Assembly: GCF_029168945.1 (NCBI RefSeq)
Contig: NC_083603.1
Location: 9,920,001-9,984,000 of the forward strand
Direction of reading: 5' to 3'
DNA: 64,000 bases
Source: Cannabis sativa
Taxonomy: Eukaryota; Streptophyta; Magnoliopsida; Rosales; Cannabaceae
This document shows positions 34,796 to 46,398 of the stretch, piece by piece. Below the pieces are notes generated by a model. That model saw nothing but the letters and a program-made list of their open reading frames with translations, was not told the DNA's origin and made no database searches. The position numbers and the translations under genes were made by a program. The number at the start of each line of letters is the position of its first letter. The stretch's first letter is position 1.

Positions 34796-37700
34796 GTGTA
34801 CATGGGAGACGATACTAAAGTCAGAGTTGAATTTTTTGGGACTGTTAATCTGCAGCTGAATACTGGACATTTTTTGGAGTTGCATGATGTTGCTTATTTA
34901 CCCTCTATTAGGAGAAATTTGATGTCTGTATCTATTTTGGATAGACTAGGTTATAGTCTTCATTTTGGAACTGGAAAACTGACTTTGTATCGTTACTCTA
35001 TGTTGATTGGAAATGGAACTTTATGTGGAAACTTATATAAGCTTGATTTACATGATGTTGTTCCTATTACTTCTCCCTCTTGTCCTTCTTCTTCTTCTCT
35101 TAATGCTGTTGTTGTTTCTAAACGTGCAAGATCAGATTGGAAATCTTCCATGCTTTGGCATAAACATTTAGGCCATATTTCTAGAGATAGAATGGAAAGA
35201 TTGGTGAAAGATGGTGTGCTTCAGGATCTTGATTTTTTTGATTTTACTGCCTGTGTTGATTGTGTAAAAGAAAAGTTGACTGCCAAAGTTAGAAAAAGTA
35301 AGTCAGACAGATGTGCAGATGTGTTAGAGCTTATTCATACTGATATTTGTGGGCCTTTTGTTCCACCTACTATGGGTGGTTATAAATACTTTATCACCTT
35401 CATCGATGATTTTTCCCGATATGGCCGTGTTGAGTTCATTCGTGAAAAATCTAAATCTTTAGATGCTTTCAAGATTTTCAAGACGAATGTTGAGCTTCAA
35501 AAGGGAAAGAAAATTAAAGCTGTCAATTCTGATAGAGGTGGAGAGTATTATGGGTGTTATGATGAAACTGGAAGGAACCCCGGGCCTTTTGCCAAATACT
35601 TGCAAGAATATGGTATTGATGCAAGATATACAATGCCAGGAATACCCCAGCAAAATGGAGTTGCTGAAAGAAGGAATCACACACTTCTTGACGTGGTACG
35701 TTGTATGTTGATTCATTCTAGCTTGCTAGAATTTTTGTGGGGTGAGGCATTAAGGACTGTTGCTTATATCTTGAATCAAGTACCTAGAAAGTTTGTCCCA
35801 AAGACACCATACGAGTTGTGGTCAGGCAAGAAACCGAGTTTGCGTCATTTTCATGTTTGGGGATGTAAAGCTGAAGTAAGACCCTATAATCCACAATCCA
35901 AGAAGCTTGATCTGAAGACTATCAGTGGCTATTTTCTAGGCTACACTATTGGTTCGAGGGGTTCTAGATTCTATTGTCCTTCTCACACCACCAGGCTGAT
36001 AGAATCAGATAGAGATGTCTATTTTGAAGCTGAATTTGGTTCAAGTCAAGGGTCAAGAGAAATTGTGTTCAGGGAAGAACGTATTTATGTCCCTGTACCT
36101 GTTGCTTCCGCTTCCGCTCCTACTATTGATCCTGTGACTGAACAAATTCCTACAGAAGCTCATGATGAACCTCAGAATCATATGCAAGATGAAAATCCTG
36201 ACATTGAGGGTGATGAAGTTGTGCTGAAAAGATCAGAGAGAGCTCGCAAACCTGCTATTCATGATGACTACCTTGTCTATTTACAAGAACATGATTATGA
36301 TGTGGGAGACGCTTCTGAACCAGTTACTTATCAAGAAGCCATGAGGAGTCATCAATCTAAGTTATGGTTGAATGCAATGACAGATGAGTCAAGTTCCATG
36401 TAGCGAAACAAAGTATGGAATTTAGTTGTCCTACCGAAAGGTTGCAGACCCATTGGGTGCAAATGGGTTTACAAGATCAAATGTGACTCAAGTGGGCAGC
36501 CAGTAAAGTATAAGACCAGACTTGTTGCTAAAGGATATAGCCAGAGAGAAGGTATTGATTTCAAAGAAACATTCTCACCTGTCTCTACCAAAGATTCTTT
36601 GCGAATCATCATGGCTATGGTTGCTCATTTTGATTTGGAACTTGAACAAATGGATGTGAAAATTGCCTTTCTAAATGGAGATTTGTATGAAGATATCTAC
36701 ATGACTCAACCTGTTGGTTTTGAGGAGCCTGGCAAGGAGCATATGGTTTGCAAGCTCAATAAGTCTATTTATGGACTTAAACAAGCATCAAGACAGTGGT
36801 ATCTCAAGTTTGATGCATTTGCCTTTACAAATGGTTTCATCGAGAATAAAGTTGATCAATGTATATATATGAAGGTCAGTGGGAAAAACTTCATCTTCCT
36901 GGTACTGTATGTTGATGATATTTTGCTTGCTTCTAATGATAAAAATTTGTTGTCCGAGACAAAGCAATTGTTATCTGATCATTTTGATATGAAAGACCTT
37001 GGTGAGGCTTCGTATGTACTTGGGATATAGATCATTTGGGATAGAACTAAAGGTATTCTTCGTTTGTCTCAGAGAACTTACATTGATCGGATTTTGAAAA
37101 GATTCAATATGCATACTTGTTCACCTGGAAAGGCACCAATAGTAAAAGGTGATAAATTCTCAAAGGGACAATGTCCACAAAACGATAAAGAGAGAGATGA
37201 AATGAAAGTGGTTCCTTATGCGTCAGTTGTGGATAGCCTGGTGTACGCTCAAGTATGCAGGCGCCCTGATATTGCTTTGTTGTTGGCGTGTTGGGTATAT
37301 ACTTGAGTGATCCTGGACTTAGCTATTGGAAAGCGGCTAAGAAGATCATGCAGTATCTTCAGGGTACCAAGGATCATATGTTGACTTATCAACGAGCTGA
37401 CACTCTTGATATAGTTGGGTTTAGTGACGCCGATTATGCAGGATGCGTGGATGATAAGAAATCCACATCAGGCTACATTTTCATAATGGCTTGAGGAGCT
37501 GTTTCGTGGAAAAGTGTCAAACAAACACTCACAGCATCCTCAACAATGGAGGTAGAGTATATGGCGTGTTATGAGGCTACTTGTCAGGCAATATGGCTGT
37601 GGAACTTCATTTCAGCATTGGGTGTTATGGACTTTATCTCGAGGTCGCTGAAATTGTATTGTGATAACTCCGCAGCAGTAGCTTTCTCTAGAAGTGTTAG

Positions 37701-37884
37701 AAGTACTTCCCGTTCTAAACACATTGACATAAAGTACTATTTTGTTAAAGAGAAAGTTACAAAGTCTCTTATTTCCATTGAATACACGCCTAACACTGGC
37801 ATATTAGCAGACCCACTAACGAAAGACTTACCCATATGTGTATTTTTGGAGCATGTTGCTCGAATGGGATTGTTAGCAGCCTAG
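34796..37884 (+). pseudogene. Copia integrase, reverse transcriptase and RNase H (large element)
   Basis: The integrase has its zinc-binding part ([11 protein letters not shown] ... CVDCVKEK) and catalytic aspartates and glutamate in [19 protein letters not shown] and [13 protein letters not shown] has GCKWVYKIKCDSSG, LEQMDVKIAFLNGDLYEDIY and an intact YVDD at 36907-36918. RNase H has GFSDADYAGCVDDKKSTSGY and KHIDIKYYFVKEKV. In-frame stops lie at 36401-36403, 37028-37030 and 37492-37494, and a frameshift occurs near 37300. Most stops look like single-base changes (CAG or GAG to TAG, GGA to TGA), so decay is moderate. Its upstream partner is gag/protease at 27582-28558. Confidence 0.95.
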
Positions 37885-38262
37885 CTGTTGAGCTCAGTGG
37901 GAGTTTTTCTATTATGTATTGAACATGCTAGTATCTTGTATGGAATGCTTATGATTTGTGTTTTGAACATGCATAATGATATTGTAGTCACTTCTAGTTA
38001 TTGTTGACATATGCATGCATATATGTGTTGTTTATTGAAGTGACAGGTACAAAAGGAGATGAATGCGCATAGTCTCAATTTTGTTGTACCTCATGCATGT
38101 TTAGTTTGATTGTTAATGATTGTTAATGAATAAATGTCTTCAAGGTCAATTCATACATAATATATGAATCCTGTCGATATGATATTATGTACGTCTTAAT
38201 TGGATACCTTATGTGTGATAGACAATGTTATGGTGGTTGATTATATTTTCCAAGTGGGAGAA
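37885..38262 (+). other. 3' non-coding part of the large Copia element
   Basis: Sequence between the pol stop and the 3' LTR. CAAGTGGGAGAA just before 38263 is the polypurine tract. Confidence 0.75.
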
Positions 38263-38794
38263 TGTTAGAATTATTATTGTGGACTAATATAATCATGAGC
38301 TTAATACCATAAACACAATCATTAACTATGTGCCTAATATTTATTCATAACCATAATGGGATGGTTGATAAATTAATTATGTATTAGAGGCACATGAGAG
38401 CACCCTTCATATTATAATTGGCCCATTAAATTATAGTATACCATAAAAAGACCACTTAAGCCCTATTAGTAAATAACCCCTTAGGGTTATAAGGGTATGG
38501 GATGTATATATATATGTTATTGATGATAGAGTGGTTTTAAGGTGTATGGTAATAAGAAAAGAGGGAATAGCTCCACATTGTGGCTCTAAGGGCTTGGGTC
38601 TAATCTTGAGAACTTGTTGGTGATTCTTGTTGGAGGCATTAAAGCAAAATAGCTCATATGGATGGATTGGGAGGTATGTGTATTTATGAATTTGATGCTC
38701 TAAATAAATATTGATCTTGGTTGATGATTATGAGTAATAAAAATTAGCATTTAATGTGTTTTTGGTTAGCTCATAATCTGCAGAAAGATTAACA
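38263..38794 (+). repeat. 3' LTR of the large Copia element
   Basis: TGTTAGAATTATTATTGTGG to AGAAAGATTAACA, 532 bp, followed by TTGAA. Confidence 0.95.
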
Positions 38795-38799
38795 TTGAA

Positions 38800-39579
38800 A
38801 CCTCAAACACGAACACAACATGATAAATTAGTATTTAATACGACACGATAACACAATTATCATGATAAATACGATTTTTTTTTTTTGAATTTTTGTGTAA
38901 AATATATAAAAATTAATTCGTGTTATTGTGTCAACACAATTATGAAACGATAGATGTGTTGACAAAGATTTGTGGCCAATATTGGTTGATCCTTTTTTTT
39001 TTGTAGTGAGTGATATCTAGTATTGAGTTTTATATATTTTAATTTAATAATGATTATAGCTAACTATTTATAGAGCTTCACCTTATGGTAGTGTTGTGCA
39101 CAACTAATATGTAACAACAATGCTCTAACAGTGGCATGTCAATTTTATTTAAAAATTTGCGGCATAAAAATTTAGGTCTAAGGGGATGGGAAATTTGGGG
39201 TAGATGAGGTCGATATTAATCACTGTCTATTTTTGTTCGCCTTCCATGATTTTCTCATATTCACATTGTAGAACTCTAAGTCATCTCCGATGGATTTTCG
39301 TTCCAAGTGATCTCAAGAAAATTAACTAGCTGTTAATGATTGATCTCAAGAATAAATTTAATTTTTCTTTGGTGTTTACTTTATTCTTCTTATTTTAGAA
39401 CTTTTAGCCCTTTCAAAAAAAAAAAAAAAAAAAAGAAGAAGAACTTTTAGGCATTAAGGTCGACTTCTTTCATTATTGCTCTGTACTTTACATGCACTTT
39501 TTGCATCATCAATAAGCCTTTGATTTTATTCATGCTTCATACTTTATGAATCACTATGAATAACAATCGATTGTGAATC
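38800..39579. other. Intergenic gap between two Copia elements
   Basis: No gene. CACGAACACAACATG and CACAATTATGAAACG motifs near 38810 and 38933 echo 25360-25420 on the other side of the large Copia element, since both are parts of one pre-insertion sequence. Confidence 0.45.
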
Positions 39580-39762
39580 TGTTGTATTTGTTGTGTCCTT
39601 GTAATATACACAGTTAAAGTAGTTAGGACAGTTAGTTTCTTGTCTACTTTGGACACCTATAAATACATTGTATAGTTTGTAATTCAAGTTAGTTGTTGAG
39701 TAGACATTGTAAGCTTCCTATTCTAAAGCAATAAAGAATAAACATTTTGTCTCTCTAATTTT

Positions 39763-39764
<2 letters not shown>

Positions 39765-39813
<49 letters not shown>
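39765..39813 (+). repeat. CT microsatellite in the 5' LTR
   Basis: About 24 CT units; the 3' LTR has about 5 at the same place (near 43877), so the tract expanded or contracted after insertion. Confidence 0.95.
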
Positions 39814-39814
<1 letters not shown>

Positions 39815-39966
39815 AGTTTGTGACAATGTGAGTGCAATGTGTTCGAATGGTTAATTGGAATTCTAGTTTAAGTGATGATCGGAGTTGTATGTTTCCAACA
39901 TGTGGTATCAAAGCTAAGGGAGTTCTTGAAGATCTTGAATCAGCTCAGAGAAGAAGTTCTTAGCTA

Positions 39967-42900
39967 ATGGGAAACGCGAAGTTTGACCTGGAAAAGTTTA
40001 CAGGCAAGAATGATTTTGGGTTATGGAGAGTCAAGATGCAAGCTTTGTTAGTTCAGCAAGGACTGCAAGATGCTTTGCTAGGAGAATCTAAACTCCCTGC
40101 AACTATGTCTGAGAAGGAGAAAACAGAGATTCTTAAAAAAGCACACAATGCGATTATTCTTAGTCTAGGTGATCGAGTTCTCAGGGAAGTGTCCAAGGAA
40201 ACAATAACAGTTGGATTCTGGCTCAAGCTAGAAAACCTCTACATGTTAAATCTCTAGCAAACCGGTTATTCTTGAAACAAAAGTTGTATTCTTTTTTAAT
40301 GTTACCAGGGAAAAGTGTTGAAGATACTTTGGATGATTTCAACAAGATCGTTCTTGATTTGGAGAATATAGGAATCCAGATCGAGGATGAAGACCAGACC
40401 ATCATTGTTTTGAATTCGCTGCCTTCAAAACAGTATGAGCATTTTGTCGACACCATGATGTATGGTAACAATTCTTTGACATTAGAAGAAGTGGTCACTG
40501 CTTTAATGTCAAAAGAAATCTAGAGGAAATTTGAGAATTTAGAAGAAAATTTTGGGGATGGCTTACTGGTTTGAGGAAAATTCCAAAAGAAGGGGAACAA
40601 GGCACAAAATAGTCCAAGCAAAAGGAAGGCAAACTCAAAGACTAAGAGAAGGTGTTATGTCTGCAACAAGCCATCGCATCTGAGGAAAGATTGTCCAATT
40701 CTCAAGAATTATAACTTGAAGGAAGATGGAGATGCTGGTGTGGTCCCAGATGGTGATGATAGTGCAAGTGTTCTTGTGATCACCAAGAACAACAGGGATA
40801 AGGTATGGATAATTGACTCTGGATGTTCTTTTCACATTTGCCCTGAAAAGAGTCAATTTTCAAGTTATCAATCCAGAAATGATGGCACTGTCAAGTTAGG
40901 TGATAATCATTCTTGCTCCATACAAGGAATTGGAACAATTAAGTTGTAAATTGATAATGGAAACATGCTGGAACTAAAACAAGTCAGACATGTTCCACTT
41001 GGACATATAAGTCATGGTGGTCTGAAAGTTTTGAGTAAGAAAGGGGTATTTGGCAAAGATCAGATCAAAGAACTAGATTTATGTGAACAATGCATTGTGG
41101 GAAAGGCTACCAAAGCAAAGTTTGGAGTTGGAAAACATAAAACCAGGAGCATTGTGGACTATCTTCACTCAGGTCTTTGGGGGCCATCAAGAACCATATC
41201 CGGAGGAGGAGCAAGGTATTTATTGACCTTTATTGATGATTTTTCAAGACATGTATGGCTTTTTATCTTGAGAAATAAATATGAATCACTTAACAAGTTT
41301 AAATAACTAAAAGTTATGCTTGAAACTCAAACTGAGAGGAAAATTAAGAAGTTGAGGACAAACATTGATTGGAGTTTTGCAAAGAACACTTCAATCAGTT
41401 TTGCAAAGAAAATGGCATTATGAGGCATCTAACTGTTATGAGAAACCCTCAGCAAAATGGACTTGCTGAGAAAATGAACAGAACAATCCTTGAAAGGGTT
41501 AGATGTATGTTGATATATGCAGGTCTGCCTAAGAAATTTTGGACAGAAGCTATTGTAACAACATGTTATCTAATCAATAGAAGTCCTTTATCACCCATTG
41601 AGTTCAAAACTCCACTGGAAATCTGGACAGGGGGCTCTCCAAGTTATGATCAACTAAGGATCTTTGGCTGTTTGGCATATGCTCACATCAAATAAGGTAA
41701 ACTTGAACCCAAAGCTAGGAAACGCATCTTCCTTGAGTACCCAGAAGGGGTGAAAGGGTACAAAGTTTAGAGCATTGAAGATGGCAATCATCAGAAAAAT
41801 TTTATTAGCAGAGATGTGGTGTTTGATGAGAAAACTATGTAAAAAGATTTGATCAGTTCACAAAATGGTGATGCTGCAGCAAAAGCTAGGAATGTTGCAA
41901 CAAAGGAGAATGAAGAGAAATAAGACACTCTTGACTACCAATTGGTAAGAGACAGAAAAAGAAGAGCAGTAAAACCCCCCTGAAAGGTTTGGCTATGCCG
42001 ATGTTGTGCATTTTGCTCTCAGCATAGATGGCATTGAAGGTGAAGAACCTGCTTCTTATGAATAAGATTTGCAATCTGAAGATAAGAAAGAGTGGGATAA
42101 TGTCATGGATCAGGAAATGGATTCCTTGAGCAAGAATAAAACCTGGATTGTGATTAAAAGACCTGCTAGACAAAGAGTCATAGGCTACAAATGGGTTTAC
42201 AAACATAAGGTGGGGATTCCAGGTGTTGAACGAGCAAGGTTCAAGGCAAGACTAGTTGCCAAAGGTTTCTCACAAAGGGAGGGAATAAACTACAATGAAA
42301 TTTTCTCCCTTGTTGTGAAACACACTTCAATCAAGTTGCTTTTGAGCATTGTAGCAACTGAAGATCTTGAACTGGAACAGTTGGATGTAAAAATAGCCTT
42401 CTTATATGGAGAATTGGATGAACAAATTCTCATGAAGCAGCCTAGAAGATATGAAATCAAAGGAAAGGAAGACCATGTTTTCCTGCTTAAGAGATCCCCA
42501 TATGGTCTCTAACAAAGCCCGAGGCAATGGTACAAGAGGTTTGATGACTTTTTACTGAGAACGGGATTTAAGAGAAGTGCCTATGACAGTTGTGTATATG
42601 TCAAAAGCACAAAAGGAATTGTTTATCTTCTCCTATATGTTGATGACATGCTCATTGCCTGCAAGAGCATTGGAGAAATAAACAAAGTTAAGAAGATGCT
42701 AAACCAAGAATTCGAAATGAAAGACCTTGGGCCAGCAAGAAAGATTCTAGGAATGCAAATCACTAGGGACAAATCAGCAAGGAGGCTAATGGTGACACAA
42801 AGTGGTTACATTTCTAAGATTTTAAGCAGATTTGGTCTTCAAGATGTCAAACCATTCTGCAACCCCTATACACAACAATTTAAGTTGTCCAAATCTCAAG

Positions 42901-43620
42901 CTCCAACAAAAGATGAAGATCACACATACATGGAGAACGTATATACCATACACCAGTGTAGTAGGAAGCATCATGTATTTAATGGTTTGCACCAAACTAG
43001 ACCTTTGATACTCTGCTAGTATGGTACGAAGATTTATGGGACAGCCAGGGAAGGATCACTGGACAATGGTGAAGTTGATCATGAGATATCTAAAAGGTAC
43101 CCCAACTATAGGGCTCATCTATGGTGCCAACTGTAATGGAGAAGAAGTAAGGGGCTTTGTAGATTTTTACTATGCAGAAGATATTGACACTAGGAGATCC
43201 CAATCTAGATATGTATTTCAACTGAATGGATGCACAATCAGTTGGAAATCTAATCTACAATCTATAGTGACATTATCTACAGCTGAGGCAGAGTATATAG
43301 CTTGCACAGAAGCTGTTAAAGAAGCACTTTTGCTTAAAGGAATTATAGCAAAACTTGGCATTTATCAAAGAGAGATACCTGTTCTATGTGACAGCCAAAG
43401 TGCTCTCCATCTCAGTAGAAATCAAGTGTTCTATGAGAGAACAAAGCATATTGATGTAAGGACGCATTTTATTCAAGATATAATCTCAGGTGGAAAGATC
43501 AAACTACTGAAAGTCCCTACTGAAAAAAATGCAGCAGATATGCTTACAAAATCATTGCCTACTGCTAAGTTCACTAAGTGTCTCCAAATTCTGAATGTTT
43601 CGAGCCACAACAAGGGCTAA
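39967..43620 (+). pseudogene. Copia gag-pol remnant
   Basis: Gag starts MGNAKFDLEKFTGKND at 39967 and shifts frame near 40235. A zinc knuckle (CYVCNKPSHLRKDC) lies near 40655-40696. The protease motif WIIDSGCSFHICPEK follows near 40805. About 80 residues are missing between QVRHVP and LGHISHGGLKVL, so the protease-integrase junction and the first integrase histidines are deleted. Integrase continues with FIDDFSRHVW and NPQQNGLAEKMNRTI. RT begins GYKWVYKHKVGIPG and has an intact YVDD at 42635-42646. RNase H ends KHIDVRTHFIQDII and NAADMLTKSLP. At least seven stops or frameshifts are visible; it cannot be autonomous. Confidence 0.93.
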
Positions 43621-43978
43621 AAGTCTCAGGAGTCTTCCCTAGGTATATTACAGGTTAAGGTGGAGAATTGTTGTATTTATTGTGTCCTTCTAATATACAT
43701 ATTTAAAGTAGTTAGGTCATAACTATCTTGACAGTTATGACAGTTAGTTTCTTGTCCACTTTGGACACCTATAAATACATTGTATAGTTTGTAATTCAAG
43801 TTAGTTGTTGAGTAGACATTGTAAGCTTCCTATTCTAAAGCAAGAAAGAATAAACATTTTGTCTCTCTAATTTTAGTCTCTCTCTCTAAGTTTGTGACAG
43901 TGTGAGTGCAATGTGTTCGAATGGTTAATTGGAATTCTGGTTTAAGTGATTGTCAGAGTTGTATGTTCGAACAGAATT

Positions 43979-44297
43979 TTTCACATATGAAGACCTCTAC
44001 AAGATGAGTTTTTTGGGTTTCTTTTAAGTTTAGTTAATTTTAGTTTTTAGGGGAGTTTACAATAATATACATTTTTTTTGTATATAATTTAAAATAATGA
44101 CGTTATTACTATTATTGACGTGCTACATCGACTAAATCTATCGTATCTGACGTTTTCTATTTTTTTTAGTTTCGTGCATTTTTAAAAGTAATTTTTTTGT
44201 TACTAATAGTGTTGATAAGAAACCAACCAGTTACATGTACATAAAAAACTTATCTTTATATCATATAATTTGAGATACCTTTCGGTTACCTCCAAAA
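43979..44297. other. Short intergenic gap
   Basis: AT-rich; nothing seen. Confidence 0.4.
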
Positions 44298-44305
44298 CTT
44301 ATTTG

Positions 44306-44834
44306 TAGGGCTGTACAAAAAAATTTATAAACCTCTCAAACCATATAACCCGCCCAAACCGAACCGAAAAAACCGATAAAAATTACAAACCGAAATAACC
44401 CGAAAAAATTACAAACCGCCCAATCTGTTAATTGGGCGGGTTGAAAATAGTTCCAACCCGCCCAATTAAACCGACCAACCCGATTTTGCACCTTTAATTT
44501 TTTTTTTAACTTTTTAGTTTTTATTATATATAACATAAATGATTAAATATATAATAATATAAAATTATATACTTAATTATTAGTTTTAAAGTCATATATA
44601 TGGTGTTGAACTTTGGTGGAAAGTGATATTTTTAATTTATCTTTTTAATTTTTATTGATTCTGACTTTAAACTAAAAAAAAAAAAAGGTTTAACCCGCCC
44701 AAACCGTTGGTCGGTTTATAGATTTTTTTTTTTTAAATTGGACGGGTTGCACTTAAATTTTAGCAACCCGAACTTTAGATTGGATTAGAAATTATATAGG
44801 ATAAATCGCCCAAATCGACCGATGTACATCCCTA
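44306..44834. mobile_element. hAT-type MITE
   Basis: The element begins TAGGGCTGTACA and ends TGTACATCCCTA, an 12-bp terminal inverted repeat with one mismatch. CTTATTTG (8 bp) flanks it at 44298-44305 and 44835-44842. Internally, AACCCGCCCAA, AACCGAACCG and the complementary GGGCGGGTT recur on both arms, giving a subterminal inverted structure. 8-bp duplications and CAGGG/TAGGG ends are typical of hAT elements. There is no transposase. Confidence 0.93.
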
Positions 44835-44842
44835 CTTATTTG

Positions 44843-46398
44843 TATACATCTTAGTAATTAATTAGTTAGCTTATAATTTAAAATACATTTAGGTAACCTG
44901 CTTAAAACTTATTTTCCAAACTAATGAGTTTTCATGTAATGTAACAAGCTACAATTATTATATACCTTTTTGTTATTTTAAAAGCTAATTAGTACTTATC
45001 GTATAATATAATATAATTTAATTAACAAAATTCTTAAATTAATGTTAACTAATATTTAAAAAAATTATAAAACAGTAATTGATCACTATATTAGTAACCA
45101 AATAGTTTCTTTTTTAGAAATAGCAAAAAAATATATGCTTCCCACATTTTGAAATGTTCATATTGAAGAGTAGATCACAATGCTATTTTCTTTTAGTATT
45201 GATGAATGTATATTTTATGCACTCATTTACTCTTATTTATTCTTGTTTTAGGTTGTTTTCTTTGAGATTTTGGTTGGATTTGATGTGTTCGCGACAGAGT
45301 GTAGTATTAAGCTTAAAATGATGAAATTATGACAAAATTGGAGTAATTTTACATATTTGAGCAAAGCACCAAAATTAGAAAGTGAACGAGTTGAGAACAA
45401 GAAGGTGACAAAAAATGGCTTTCGGTGCTATGGCGCTGTGATGTAGGCGCTATAGCGTCGGTCTGGAAAGAAGAAAGAAAAAGATAAAAAAGATGATTTT
45501 TCCATGTTCGTAAATTGGGGATTCTCGCTTGGCGCCATAGCGCCATGTCTTAGGCGTCATAGCGCTGTCCATACAAGTTTCAAATTCTTATCTTTTTCAA
45601 ACATCATATAAAAGAGCATTATAATTTTGGCTCTTAAAACACTGAGAGACAGAGAGAAAAAACAACTATAAAGAGAGAAAGTTTGAGAGATTAATGAAGC
45701 AACTAGAAGCTATATTCAAGAGTTTACATTCATTCTTCTTCTTCTTCTTTCTTCTTTATTTCTCAATATTATTCAGATTATAAATAATATTTTGAGATGA
45801 TAAACCACACTATGTGTGGCTAATTTTCTTAGTTGTTAGGGTTAGATGGATTTCTAATTATGACTTTGCTTTTATGATTTAATGCAAAGTTTAATGTAGT
45901 TCAATATTTTTCATGTGATTCTACCTTATTTAATTGATGCCATGATTATGTGTTATATATATATATTTAACTTTATATGATGATAATTAAGGCTATTAAC
46001 TAGATTGTGAAATTTATTACTCGAGAGGAAAACTTTTAAACAATCAAACATTGGGTAGATAAATTGAGGTGGTGTGAGATTGATAGATAAGCATTTACTT
46101 AGGTAACCGAAATAGTTCTAAGTTGCGAAATCGAGAGGTAGAATATTTAGGATTTTTTCTAGAGTGAGATTTAATGAAGGCAATGTATAATGGTGGTATA
46201 GAGATATAATCTATTATTTACTTACACATTCTTTATACGACACTCGAGAGAGGGTATAGAGGTACAATATTACTCTAAGTTCTTAAAAATTGGAATAAGC
46301 TAGTCCCATCAATGATAAAAATCATAATTATCTAGAGCTAGTAAAGAGGTACAATATTACTCTAGGCTCTTAAAAATATTGGAATAAGTCAGCCGTGT
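44843..46398. other. Unclassified repeat-like non-coding DNA
   Basis: No coding similarity. It includes a cluster of GGCGCTATAGCG-type palindromes (45424-45565), a purine-rich leader-like stretch with CTTCTTCTTCTTTC near 45735, and a diverged duplication of AGAGGTACAATATTACTCTA (46258 and 46343). Composition suggests the LTR or leader of an unrecognised retroelement, but no ends were found. Confidence 0.45.
45424..45565. repeat. GGCGCTATAGCG palindrome cluster
   Basis: Copies or half copies: TATGGCGCTGTGATG, AGGCGCTATAGCGTC, TTGGCGCCATAGCGCCATG and AGGCGTCATAGCGCTG, two on each side of an AT-rich spacer. Confidence 0.85.

Larger units (their letters stand above)
25431..38794 (+). mobile_element. 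Full-length Copia element carrying nested insertions
   Basis: The 5' LTR is 25431-26242 and the 3' LTR is 38263-38794. TTGAA occurs on both sides (25426-25430 and 38795-38799), so this is one insertion of 13.4 kb. The primer-binding site TGGTATCAAGAGCC is at 26245-26258. Gag/protease is at 27582-28558 and integrase to RNase H at 34796-37884. Without the nested LTR element (28559-34795 plus its 5-bp duplication) and the small element in the 5' LTR, the original would be about 6.9 kb. Confidence 0.95.
39580..43973 (+). mobile_element. Full-length but degenerate Copia element, Tnt1/Tork-like
   Basis: LTRs are 39580-39900 and 43669-43973. The primer-binding site TGGTATCAAAGC is at 39903 and the polypurine tract AAGGTGGAGAA lies just before 43669. 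Flanking bases are GAATC (39575-39579) and GAATT (43974-43978), a 5-bp duplication with one mismatch. The LTRs differ chiefly in CT-tract length (39765-39813 is about 49 bp; the other copy is about a quarter of that) and by an insertion of AACTATCTTGACAGTTATG in the 3' copy. Confidence 0.93.

Noticed and set aside
44336..44536. Minus-strand open frame as a gene
   Set aside because: It lies wholly inside the hAT MITE and comes from its AACCCGCCC repeats.
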